From positions 11,386,014 through 11,450,013 of the forward strand of contig OU342638.1 in the NCBI GenBank assembly GCA_910589415.1: a DNA stretch of 64,000 nt, given 5' to 3'. This stretch comes from Malachius bipustulatus (Eukaryota; Arthropoda; Insecta; Coleoptera; Melyridae). The stretch's first letter is position 1. The number at the start of each line of letters is the position of its first letter. The translations under genes were made by a program, and so were the position numbers. Under the pieces are notes generated by a model. It searched no databases, was not told where the DNA came from, and was given only the letters and a program-made list of their open reading frames with translations. Shown here piece after piece: positions 42,257-52,577 of the stretch.

Positions 42257-45200
42257 TTGAAGTTATTGATGAGACAGTGGTGGGTATAGGTAATGAACCT
42301 GACCACTGTAATAATAAGTTGATGAGTGTAGATTTGGATAGGGGTGATACTGATATTTGTCCGATGTTTAAGAAAAAGTTACATGATAATAGGCCTTATA
42401 TACCTATAGTTATTGAAGATAGACAATATTTGGGTTTATTGGATACTGGTGCAAATTTATCGATTTTGGGTTCCAATGTGGAAATTTTATGGGAAGGTAA
42501 TGACACTTTTGTCAAAGATTTGGATGGGACGAATGTGACTATCGCAGATGGTAGCTCACAGGAGTTGTTAGGTTTTGTTACGTTTCCAGTAAGTTTCGAG
42601 AATAAGGTTATCGATTTGAGATTTGCTGTAGTACCTTCTATTTCGCATTCCATTATTTTGGGTGCAGATTTTTGTAGATTGTCAAACATCAATTTAAATT
42701 TTAAGAACAGGTCTTATCAGGTAGGACAAATTGAGGCATCAACTTCTTCCAAGGCAGATTCTAATACTTTTCTAGCCGAGCTTTCATCTGATCAGGGCAA
42801 GGTGTTGTCTGAAGTTATTACTAAATTTGAGACGTTGTCGTCAACAGCACCAGGGAGAACAAATATCATCTCTCATTTTATTGACACTGGTGAGGCTAGA
42901 CCAGTTAAGCAAAGGCAATATCCATTATCGCCGATGCTTAATAAAATCTTGCATAAGGAGATCGATGCTATGTTAGAGTCTGGAGTAATTGAGAAAAGTA
43001 TGTCCGCATGGGCATCCCCAATTTTAATGGTTCCAAAATCAGAACCAGGTACATATAGGTTATGTTTTGGTGGCAGAGGTTTGAATCAGGTAACGGTTAA
43101 GGATTCTTATCCCTTGCCATTGATTGATAATATTTTGAATAAGGTAGGTGGTAAGAAATATCTTTCTTCCATTGATATTACTAAGGCTTTCTGGAATATT
43201 CCTTTAGAAGAAACATCGAAGCAAAAGACAGCTTTCCAAGTTCAAGGGAGAGGTCTTTTTCAATTTGTAGTTATGCCGTTCGGTCTATGTAATGCCGCGC
43301 AGACACAACAGCGGTTGATGGACAGATTATTTATGGATCCAAAATTTGAAGATAAAGTTTTTGTGTATCTCGATGATATCGTTTGTGTTTCTGAGGATTT
43401 TGATGAACATGTCAGGTTGTTGAATGAAGTTTTTGAGATTTTGTTTTCTGCTGGTCTGAAGGTGAATATTCCGAAATGTCAATTTTGTAGAGATTCTCTA
43501 ACTTTTTTGGGTTACATAGTAGATAGGAATGGGCTAAGAACTGACCCAGATAAGGTCAAGGCTATTGCAGAGATGCCATCTCCGCGAAACACTACAGAGG
43601 TTCGAAGGATAATGGGAGTGTTGCAATGGTATAGAAAGTTTATTAAGGACTTTTCGACCATTTCTGAACCAATCACCTCGATCATTAAAGGTCGAATAAA
43701 GAATGCCCCCATTGTTTGGACTGAAACAGCCGAGTCAGCCTTATGTAATTTGAAGGAGAGATTGATCTCTAATCCTATTCTTGTTAGCCCAGATTTCGAT
43801 AAGCCATTCTTTATCCAGACGGACGCGAGTGACGTCGGCATTGGGGCAGTATTATACCAGCTTCGAGACGGCTTTGAACATCCTATCGCTTATGCGTCCA
43901 GAAAACTTTCTAAGGCCGAAACCAAGTACATGGCGACGGAGAAAGAATGTTTGGCAGTTATCTTTGGTATTGAGAAATTTAGAGGTTATGTTGAGGGCGC
44001 AGAATTCACTGTAGTAACTGATCATGCCAGTTTACAGTGGCTGTACAGAATTAAAGATCCCATGGGTCGTATCGCCCGTTGGACAGTTAGGCTTAGTTGT
44101 TTCAAGTTCAAGATAGTCCATCGTCCAGGAAAGGATATGGTAGTACCGGATTTGCTTTCGAGACAGATTGCTTCAGTTGAAGTTCAGAATTTAATTCCTG
44201 ACCAATGGTATGCTGATATGATCAATAAGATACAATGTGATCCACAGAAGTATCCAAATTTTCTCGTGCAAGGTAGTGCTATTTATAAGCACATTAAGAA
44301 TAATCATGACATTGAAACGAACCAGTCAAACTGGAAGTTGGTAGTTCCTACTGAAAATCGAAAGGAAATTCTTGAGCAATGTCATGATAGTCCAACAGCA
44401 GCTCATTTTGGAGTGCATAAGACCTTGGCACGAATTTTAGAGAGGTATTATTGGCCTGGTATTAGAGAGACGGTTAGGAGGTATGTGTCATCTTGTACTA
44501 CGTGTGGAGCACACAAGTCTACCAATAAACTTCCTGCCGGAGCTTATGGTAAGAAGAGATCTGTCGATTTTCCCTTTCAGATGATTTCTTTGGATTTGAT
44601 GGGACCATTTCCACGGTCCAAGTCAGGAAATACACAATTGTTGGTTGTCACAGATGCTTTTTCAAGATTTGTTGTAGTCCAGCCCCTTTCGAAAGCTACA
44701 GCTTCGAAAGTTGCCAAGTTTTTAGAGAACCAGGTATTCTTGATATACGGGGTACCTCAGATTGTGGTTTGTGATAACGGTGTGCAATTTACATCTAAGG
44801 AATTTAAGGCACTTATGAAAAAGTATCATGTACAGCGAGTTTGGTATAATGCACGTTATCATCCCCAAGTTAACCCTACTGAGAGGGTAAATAAAGTGTT
44901 AGGTTCTGCAATTAGCTCCTATGTTAAGGAAGACCACAGAACTTGGGATGAGCATTTGCATGAAATTGCACAAGCTATTCGGACAGCAGAGCATGAAGCC
45001 ACCGGCTTTACTCCTGCTTTTCTTATCTTTGGTAGAAATGTCCCGGTGGATGGACAGTATTATGGTGACGTAGGTTTGAATTCGTATGATCCAGTTCCAA
45101 TTTCGGATAAGTTAAAGTGGCAATCGGAAATTTCGAAGGTTCCGAAATTATACCCACAAATTCAGGCTCGAGTTCAGAAAGCGTATGACAAAAATTCTTC

Positions 45201-45444
45201 CAGGTACAATCTGAGACGAAGAGACATTCGTTATCAAGTAGGTGACAAGGTCTGGAAGAAAAATTTTGTACTTTCTGATAAGGTGACTGGTTTCGCTAAG
45301 AAACTAGCCCCTAAATATGTTCCTGCTCTCGTAACGAAAGTTAAAGGGAGTGGTTTAGTTGTTGAGTTGAGTAATGAGTCAGGGAAGAATTTGGGTGAAT
45401 TCCACATTCAAGATCTTAAGCCCTTTGTAAGTATCGATGATTAG
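42164..45444 (+). CDS. pol: Pol polyprotein of the Ty3/gypsy element (protease, reverse transcriptase, RNase H, integrase)
   Basis: The frame is open from the slippery site and has no early ATG, so it is read here as a gag-pol fusion made by -1 frameshifting. Counting from the codon at 42277: aspartic protease with LLDTGANLSILG near residue 54; reverse transcriptase with GLCNAAQT and catalytic YLDD at about 364-367; RNase H with FIQTDASDVGIGAVL near 510 and a conserved TDHASLQWL; integrase with a zinc-binding H-H-C-C segment (HFGVHKT to CTTCGAHK), core Asp residues in ISLDLMGPF and VVCDNGVQFTS, and Glu in NPTERVNKV. The C-terminus has a GDKVWKKN module. It is complete, with no stops or shifts. 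Confidence 0.96.
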
Positions 45445-46911
45445 TAATTTTGTTTTAGTAAGGATCATTTTAGAAATCGTTGTTGTTAATTAATAAATCT
45501 TATCTTTTGTCTAAATGTCCTGAGTAAGTTTAGTTTAGATGTGATAGAAATTTTTAGGTCACAGAACTTTGGAGTTCAATGCCGTGTGGAAGTTCTCCAG
45601 GTCTGTGTTAGGTATCTTTTGTATCCCGGAGCCAATAGGCAGCCCATTGGTGTAAGTCCTGGAGGTCTGTGTGAGGTCCTTAGAGATGAAAATCCTACCT
45701 TGTTGGTACGTTAGTAGGAAAAATTTTCAGATCTATGTGAGGTAGACTGTGTTTAGGAGTAATTAACCTAAATTACATGTCAAAGTTGTTTAAAGAATTT
45801 CAGGAATTCTGAATTCTGGTAATTCTGATATTGAGAATAAATTTGTTGGATTACCAAGAGCAGTTTTCTATCTTTTTGAGTAAGGAGAAAATTTTTGGAA
45901 GATTAGTGTCAGTTTAGGAAATCAACTAAACGAATTTTAGTCTTGAACTGATGTCTTTTCTTTCTAAATAAGTCTTAGTAATGTTGTGTCTATCAAATCT
46001 ATCACAGAAGTCTTCTCTAATATTTACCAGACAGCTTTGAGTATCGTCAGGTAGTTTTGAGTAACTATTTGTAAGTTTTGAGTAAAGTTTTGTCTTTAGT
46101 AGTTCAGGTAGTTCACGTTAAGATTTCTAAAAGGATCTATTTACATTTTAGGGTAATTTTGACTAACGATTAGTTTTTCGAAATTTTAGTTTGAGTTTTT
46201 AGGTAGGACTAATTATCGATACAATTAGTTATTTGATATTTGGTATTGGTATTTTCAAAATTGATGATTGTGATCATTGATTATGACATCTTGAGTGTGA
46301 GTCTGTTCATCGATGAGTCTAGATCTTGTGTTCGCCCCAAGATGGGCCAAGGTCATTTTCACCTTTCATATCTTTTGAAGTTTAGTCTTGGGCAAAGGCC
46401 TCAAGTATTGTTTTGTTTTGGTTTCGGATTCCGGTGCCTTCGGGTATTGGAATAAGTGTCTTCCCGTAATTTCATTTCAATATTCGTAGGTGAACGGGTC
46501 GGGGTAGGCGAAATTGATTAGTCTGTTGGTACGGTCAGTGAGACCATTTTGTTTCTTTAGGAAGAACATTTATAATTAGTCTGTTGGTACGGTCAGTGAG
46601 ACCATTTTGTTTCTTTAGGAAGAACATTTATAATTAGTCTGTTGGTACGGTCAGTGAGACCATTTTGTTTCTTTAGGAAGAACATTTATAATTAGTCTGT
46701 TGGTACGGTCAGTGAGACCATTTTGTTTCTTTAGGAAAAACATTTATAATTAGGCTGTTGGTACGGTCAGTGAGACCATTTTGTTCTTTAGGAAGAGCGT
46801 TGTATATATGTACATATAAGTCAATGGAGAGTCTAGAAGATGTTTTCTGGTGTTCTTGATGAGCAAAAAAATGGTATGTTATCCCATTTTTTTATTTTGG
46901 TTGGAGGAGTG
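45445..46911 (+). other. 3' non-coding region of the gypsy element
   Basis: About 1.47 kb between pol and the 3' repeat. No env-like frame is present. It contains a 58-bp minisatellite (46517-46805) and ends in the polypurine tract. Short T/G-rich repeats are frequent; nothing else was recognised. Confidence 0.7.
46517..46805 (+). repeat. Minisatellite of five 58-bp units inside the gypsy element
   Basis: Copies start at 46517, 46575, 46633, 46691 and 46749. The first three or four are identical; the last has a few changes (for example GGCTG for GTCTG). It lies just upstream of the polypurine tract. Confidence 0.95.
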
Positions 46912-48043
46912 GTGTAGCGTGCGCTTTTCCGTAGTTATCCCGAATGAATTTATGCATGGAAGGACTTCCAAGATGGCGTTTCTTTGGTTTGGTGCCCTCC
47001 GCAAGTTCTATAGTTTGAGGTATAGTAACGGGATCGAGTTATGAGTCTGTCAGTCCGAGTCTTGTCAACTGCCACTCGGTGAAGTGACCGACCGAGGTAG
47101 TAGACGGCTGGCCCTGCGCCGGTTTATCGATTAACAAAGGGGTCGAGAACAGGGAAGATCGTCGGGCGGTCGCTCTCTCTACCGAAAACACTCATGATGT
47201 GAAGACGTGTTAGTGGAACAATTTGTTGTTTATAGTGTTGTATTGTTCTTGCTGCAGAACTCAGGTATGGAGTTTATTTAGTTCTATTTTAGTAAAAACT
47301 AATGTTCTTGTCATTTCCTAAATCAGGAGAAATCAATTTCAACTATGTTGAGTGTGGAGATGTGGATTCAAGAAGCCTGAAAGGACGAGAAAGTTCCTTT
47401 TGGTAAATTAAAGATGGCGATTAGTTGAATTTTAGGTGTTTATAATTTGTTCTCGTTGCAGGGTCCCTCTTTCGGGGTGGATCTATAATAAGATCTATCG
47501 TTAGTCGTTTATTTTATTTCCAAAATGTTCTGGTGGTGGTCTCCGTTGAGAAATATCCCATTTTCGAGCACTGGGTAGAAGAGCATAATTCTTTTTGGAA
47601 GTAATGGCGTTCTCCAGACAAAGCCGGACCTAGCCAACTGGAGAGGGAGCAGGCGTCACAGTCTATCTCATTTTTTTTTTGATCTTTCTGTTGCAGTCAC
47701 GTTTCATCAAGAAATGTTGTTGGAACTTCAAGGTACATTGTAAATTTTTTTCTGTTTCATCTATTTTACATTGAATTTTATCTCTAAAAAGAGAGGAAGT
47801 AACTTCATCAGATTGCGTTATTGATTTTATCAAGATGGGAATTTTTATTATTTTAATAATTGGGAAATACTTCCCCAATGTTGTTAATTTTAGCTAGTGA
47901 GTAGAAATGTTCAATTTAGTATTTAATCTTAATCTAAATTTTTTTATCAGAGGGAATGGTACCTTCCTTTCGCTCATTTTTTTAGTTTTCTTTTTGGCCT
48001 GGTTAATTAAAAGTTTTTGAGATCGAGCGAAGGAAGGGTTGCA
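46912..48043 (+). repeat. 3' long terminal repeat of the gypsy element
   Basis: 1132 bp, almost identical to 39226-40355; preceded by the purine tract and followed by the TTGG duplication. Confidence 0.95.
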
Positions 48044-48697
48044 TTGGCTTTTACAGTTGGTGTTTAAATTCAGAAGTTTTTGAGTTATAAACATGTGAAA
48101 ATCGTAATTTTTCAAGTTCAAGGCCCTGTACAACGAAAACGGTTCAAGATAGAGAAAAACGGCTTACATGTCCCTATTTTAACTTTTTATGTACTATCCT
48201 ATGGTATAGAAACATTTGTACTTTCTTTGATTTATTTATTTGTCGACGCGTGGAGAAATCTCAGAATTTTTCAAATTTTTTATCACCTTGTCTAAACATT
48301 TCATCCACATCATTGGATAGTACATGAAAAGTTAAAATAGGGACATGTAAGCCGTTTTTCTCTATCTTTAGCCGTTTTCGTTGTACAGGGCATTGAACTT
48401 CAAAAATGACGATTTTCACTTGTTTATAACTCAAAAACTTCTGAATTTAAACACCAACTGTAAAAGCCAATGTTATTTTCTCTTCTCAGAAAATCTAAAA
48501 ATGCAATAACATAGGAGCATTCCATTTAAAAAACATAACTTTGATATGTTTCATGCTTTTGGGACACCCTGTACATTATGAATATAATTTTGAAACGTAC
48601 CTCTGCCGGGTCTCTATCTACTCCAAAAATAAAAAGATCCTAAAATCCAGAGACACGGTCATAAACTTCCGTGGCGTATACCGTGAATAACCCTGTA

Positions 48698-49035
48698 TAC
48701 AGAACGCTATTAAAATAGCCTTAGCAGCAGCTAAAGATACTGTTAGCGGAAAATCAATGAATATACCGAGAACAAGAATAATTCCGATTCCTAAAACTGG
48801 CGGAGTTTTACCATTTCTTATACCGCTTTTTGCTGGACTATCAGCCCTTGGTACGTTATCTGGGGATGTAGCGGCCATTTCGAAGGCCGTAATCGACGCC
48901 AAACACGCTCGCAAACAATTTGCTGAAAGCCAAAGACATAATAAGCAGATGGAAACGATCGCGATGGGCAAAGGGTTATATTTGAAGCCGTATCGCCGAG
49001 GACTTGGTCTATATATGAAGCCAAAAAACTTCTAG
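48698..49035 (+). pseudogene. Polinton pVI/PX-like gene, 3' piece
   Basis: The frame is open from the edge of the foldback element; an ATG at 48757 is internal. It encodes a hydrophobic Gly/Leu-rich segment (GGVLPFLIPLFAGLSALG) followed by a charged helix and two copies of a GLYLKPYRRGLGLYMKP-type C-terminal motif. This pattern is typical of the Polinton protein compared with adenovirus pVI/pX, a membrane-active capsid-interior protein that is often a protease substrate. The 5' pieces lie at 37916-37961 and 38942-38995, so about 10.7 kb of nested elements separates the parts, and a small shift occurs near the rejoined edge. Confidence 0.75.
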
Positions 49036-49406
49036 CTATACTACCAGCGAGAGCGCTGAACGAAGATGACCTAAGAAAATTTTCCAAACACATACCTAAT
49101 TTTAGATGAGTTTATAATATGTTGAATGAATTACCATCCAAACCTAAACAAATAGAATGCGGAATTGTCAATTTGGATACATCAGAAGGTGCAGGCACAC
49201 ACTGGGTAGCATATTACAAAAATCGCAAAGGAAGTGAATTTTATGAATTTTATGACAGCTATGGAAACCTTCCACCCCCTAAAGGATTGGTTGATTATCT
49301 AGGTGATAATATCAAATACAATTATTCAAGATATCAACCTGATAACTCGTTCATTTGTGGACACTTATGTCTAGAACTTTTGTACGAAAAATTTATTTAT
49401 AAATAA
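49024..49406 (+). pseudogene. Polinton adenain-type cysteine protease with in-frame stop
   Basis: The catalytic His lies in THWVAYYKN, an acidic residue and Asn/Gln-type region in YDSYGNLPPP, and the catalytic Cys in FICGHLCLELL, all of the adenovirus protease (Ulp1-like) fold. The 5' part (LLAILPARALNEDDL) overlaps the end of the pVI-like gene, which is normal for Polintons. A TGA at 49107-49109 interrupts the same frame and the segment between the two parts looks shortened. The enzyme would mature capsid proteins. Confidence 0.85.
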
Positions 49407-49451
49407 AGTATCAATATATCCTTATCTTACAGTTTTATTTCGTCATTCAAT

Positions 49452-50135
49452 ATGTCAAGAGTCTTAGAGTTCACTAACACCGAGTCGACTTTAATAGCCA
49501 ATTATTTTCCTCCTATAGAACTATTATCCGATTACGAATGTGGTTTAGTTAGTTTATATACGTATAATTCTATACCAAATATTGATAAGAAGAATAATTT
49601 ATTTCATACAGGAAGCGAAATAATCGAATTACCAGAAGGGTCATATGAAATTGATGACATAATTAATTACATAAAGTCTAATTTAAAACAAACAGCTACA
49701 AAGCCTACAGTAAAAATACATCCTAATACAAATACTTTAAAAATAGAAATTACTCCATCCCAGGCCGTTTACTTCGACAAAGAAAGATCTATTGGGAGGC
49801 TGCTAGGATTTGACGAACAAGTGATACAAGCGAATAAAACTAGCGAATCTAACTTGCAAGTTAACATAAATAAAGTAAATTCGATAAGGATTAAATGTAA
49901 TATAATCGGAGGATCGTATATGAATAATAAACCAGTTCATGTAATACATGAATTCTCTCCCGATGTCCCCCCCGGTTACAAAATAAATGAAGTACCGAAA
50001 AATATAATTTACTTGCCCCTAAACACCAGAAGAATCTCTTCAGTTGTAATCAGTTTAGTAGATCAGCATGATAATTTAATTAATTTTAGAAATGAGGAAA
50101 TCACAGTGAGAATTCATTTACGGCCTCTCATTTAA
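49452..50135 (+). CDS. Polinton minor capsid protein (penton-like single jelly roll)
   Basis: An intact 227-residue protein from ATG 49452. The motifs FPPIELLSDYECGLVSLYTYNSIPNI, SYEIDDIINYI, IGRLLGFD, NSIRIKCNIIGGSYMNN, PPGYKI and a C-terminal TVRIHLRPL match the Polinton minor capsid family, which forms pentameric vertices of the predicted icosahedral capsid. It lies between protease and major capsid genes, the usual order. It is the only core virion gene here with an undamaged frame. Confidence 0.9.
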   Translation: MSRVLEFTNTESTLIANYFPPIELLSDYECGLVSLYTYNSIPNIDKKNNLFHTGSEIIELPEGSYEIDDIINYIKSNLKQTATKPTVKIHPNTNTLKIEITPSQAVYFDKERSIGRLLGFDEQVIQANKTSESNLQVNINKVNSIRIKCNIIGGSYMNNKPVHVIHEFSPDVPPGYKINEVPKNIIYLPLNTRRISSVVISLVDQHDNLINFRNEEITVRIHLRPLI

Positions 50136-50254
50136 AAATTGCATACAATAATAATAGGAATTTCCCTAAATGATGATTAGTAGCGACTAAACTTTGATCG
50201 AATTAAGATCTCTTGAAAAAAAAAATAAAAGAAATCGTTTGATCTTTTTTTAGA

Positions 50255-50416
50255 ATGATTGTTTTCACTCATAAAATTGATAAATATCCTCAATTACCTA
50301 AAACTAGTAGTTGTATGCTTGCTTCCAGACAGAGAGCATCTAAGCGTGCTATTCCATTAACAAATGCAAATAAGCAATTTTTGAAGTCTTTGGGCTTAAG
50401 ACTACGTAATGAGTGA
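50255..50416 (+). CDS. Small basic Polinton protein
   Basis: 53 residues, start ATG 50255, rich in Lys and Arg, with the block AIPLTNANKQFLKSLGLRL near its C-terminus, as in small conserved Polinton proteins placed between minor and major capsid genes. Its TGA stop overlaps the ATG of the major capsid gene (50409-50411). Role unknown; a core or cement protein is possible. Confidence 0.6.
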   Translation: MIVFTHKIDKYPQLPKTSSCMLASRQRASKRAIPLTNANKQFLKSLGLRLRNE

Positions 50417-51582
50417 AATTTTAAATATTACCGAACCAACTAGTTATGATGAGACAATAGCGAATAAGTTATCATACATATTCCCCTTTTATTGAATCTT
50501 ACAATAATAACGACATAATTCGAATTTGCATTTAAAATAAAGATTTAATTTTACTGCCATGTGAGAGCGTTTTATACATCGAAGGTTCGCTAGTAACAAC
50601 AAAAGATAAGAAGAGCGATGAAAGTTTGAAATTAAAAAATAATTGTGTAGCTTTCATGTTTGAGGAGATTCGATACGAGTTAAATGGTATCGAAATAGAT
50701 AAAAGTAGAAACGTCGGTGTTAACTCGGCCTTGAAAAATTATGTCTCGCTAAATTCTAACGAGAGTGCTGCTTTATATAATGCTGGATGGAACGCGAGTG
50801 GTAATGGGTTCCCCAGTGGAAAATTTAATTTTTGCGTGCCCTTGAAAATGCTTTTGGACTTTGCAGAAGACTATAAAAAGATCATTCCGAACGCTAAACA
50901 TGAGATAATTTTGACAAGATCAAAAACAGATGAAAATGTTGTCACCTCGACAGCGGCTTTTATATTTCATATTGATAAAATTTCATGGAAAGTTCCACAC
51001 ATTGTGCTTAACGATACAGAACGTCTGAACCTATATCAAACAATTCAAAGTTTACGACCTTTGCAAATTTATTTTCGAAGCTGGGGTCTTTATGAATATC
51101 CTAATGTACCAAAATCAACTCATAATATATGGAGAGTGAAAACTAGCAATCAGTTAGAAAAGCCTAGATTTATCATATTCGCATTATATGCAAATGGAAA
51201 ATTTAATCATTGCAATCTTACAAATTTTAAACTGCATTTAAATTCAGAGAGCTATCCGTATGAAAACTTGAATATTTTATACGAAGATAATAAGTTTTAG
51301 TGGCTATATGATATGTATAGTAGATTTCAAGAAAGTTACTATGGTTCTGTTTCATTACCTCTACTAAATGTGGAAGATTTTAAGAATGTCGCTCCTCTTG
51401 TTGTAATAAATTGTTCGCATCAAAATGAAGTAATTAAGAGTGGACCAGTTGATGTGAAAATAGAATTTGAAACCAAAACTGGAGGTATACCAGACGATAA
51501 TACGTCAGCTTTCTGTTTATTACTTCACGACAGAGCTGTCGAGTTTAGCCCGTTGAGTGGCGATGTTAGAAAATTAACATAA
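50409..51582 (+). pseudogene. Polinton major capsid protein (double jelly roll), broken
   Basis: The start MSEILNITEPTSYDETI is typical of Polinton major capsid proteins. Frameshifts occur near 50490-50500 and near 50530-50540, where frames change between recognisable blocks. The long frame 50626-51300 carries YELNGIEIDKSRNVG and a jelly-roll pattern, and a TAG at 51298-51300 interrupts the same frame, which continues to 51582 with FCLLLHDRAVEFSPLSGDVRKL. The gene is inactive through at least three lesions. Confidence 0.85.
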
Positions 51583-51600
51583 TTATATCAAGTACCTATC

Positions 51601-51813
51601 ATGAAAGTGAGCTTCAAGGAAGAAGCAAAAATACATTATCTGGTTACGTGGGATTTTGCATATAGACTAGCTAGAAAAGGAAAGTGGATTGAAGCCGCCG
51701 CCGATAGAGCTCGCTTTAAATTAAGAATACAGAACACTGAAAGATTGTTGATTGATATATTAGATATAAATCATCGAACTTCTATCTATACCGATCGATA
51801 TCTAGGAAAATAG
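51601..51813 (+). CDS. Small conserved Polinton protein downstream of the capsid gene
   Basis: 70 residues, intact from ATG. It contains HYLVTWDFAYRLARKGKWIEAAADRARFKLRI, a pattern recurrent in Polintons immediately after the major capsid gene. Function unknown. Confidence 0.65.
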   Translation: MKVSFKEEAKIHYLVTWDFAYRLARKGKWIEAAADRARFKLRIQNTERLLIDILDINHRTSIYTDRYLGK

Positions 51814-52577
51814 TTCACAAAAATATTTAAAAAATGTATAAAAAAAGTGAAATAAAAAAAAAATAAAAAAAAAAAAATAAAAAATAAAAACATGTTTATT
51901 TATTGTTTAATACCTGTATACATCCTGTTAGATCTGTAAAGAACTGCTGTTATTTTATTTTTATTTTTTTTCTCGCAAAGCGTCGCACTTCATCAGAGGC
52001 CTCAGAAACAGATAAGACATCATTATTCATTGTAGATCCGTAATATCTAATGGAGTCAATAACTTATGACAAGTTGATTTAATTGACCCAACCAGACATT
52101 TTAGTGATAATAGAGGATATCGTTTCTTCCTAACGTTCTTAATGATATTAATTCTATATAAAATTAACTAATCCTAAGAGGCTCATCAGTTTGTTCTAAC
52201 TGTTTTTTATGATCAGTTTGTTCTAACTGTTTTTTTATGATGTGTAAGTGTAAAAGTATTTAATACTTATTTTAAATTAAAATACTTATGAGAAATTTTT
52301 TTACAGCCATGGAATTTATTAAAAATTTATGTCACTTCTGGCGTTCAAACGTAAGTATATTTAACGCCAATTTATTTGATACAAGTTACGAAAAAATAAA
52401 AAATAAAACTGTGAGTATGATTATTATATCATTATTCATCACTTTTTTCAAAAAAATTACGATCTTATTTAAGAATCCTAATATTAATTGAATTGTACTT
52501 ATCTAGAGCATTTTACTGGAGACCTCCTTAGAGGATCTCCTCGTCGTAAGTCAGGCCCCAGGGAGTCTGATTATATA
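51814..52577. other. AT-rich Polinton remnant with an A-rich tract and a short tandem duplication
   Basis: An A-rich run lies at 51840-51895. A 26-27-bp sequence (ATCAGTTTGTTCTAACTG plus T run) is duplicated in tandem near 52185-52240. A 67-codon frame at 52288-52491 has a hydrophobic stretch, but I cannot support it as a gene. The expected polymerase and ATPase genes are absent. Confidence 0.45.

Larger units (their letters stand above)
39226..48043 (+). mobile_element. Ty3/gypsy LTR retrotransposon, nearly intact
   Basis: Two long terminal repeats (39226-40355 and 46912-48043), a TTGG target duplication (39222-39225 and 48044-48047), a primer-binding site right after the 5' repeat, intact gag and pol frames, and a purine-rich tract GGAGGAGTGG just before the 3' repeat. 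It lacks an env gene. The two repeats differ at only a few positions, so insertion was recent. Confidence 0.97.
38996..48695. mobile_element. Foldback element (mariner-type ends) split by the gypsy element
   Basis: Starts TA-CAGGGTTATTCACGGTA and ends with the reverse complement followed by TA. The two arms, 38996-39225 and 48044-48695, pair with each other. Without the gypsy insertion the element is about 880 bp. Its core (48060-48470) recurs in the other foldback elements at 55790-56100 and 58030-58450. Confidence 0.8.

Noticed and set aside
46240..46455. 71-codon frame downstream of pol as an env or accessory gene
   Set aside because: Too short, low complexity and without signal or membrane pattern; the region looks non-coding.
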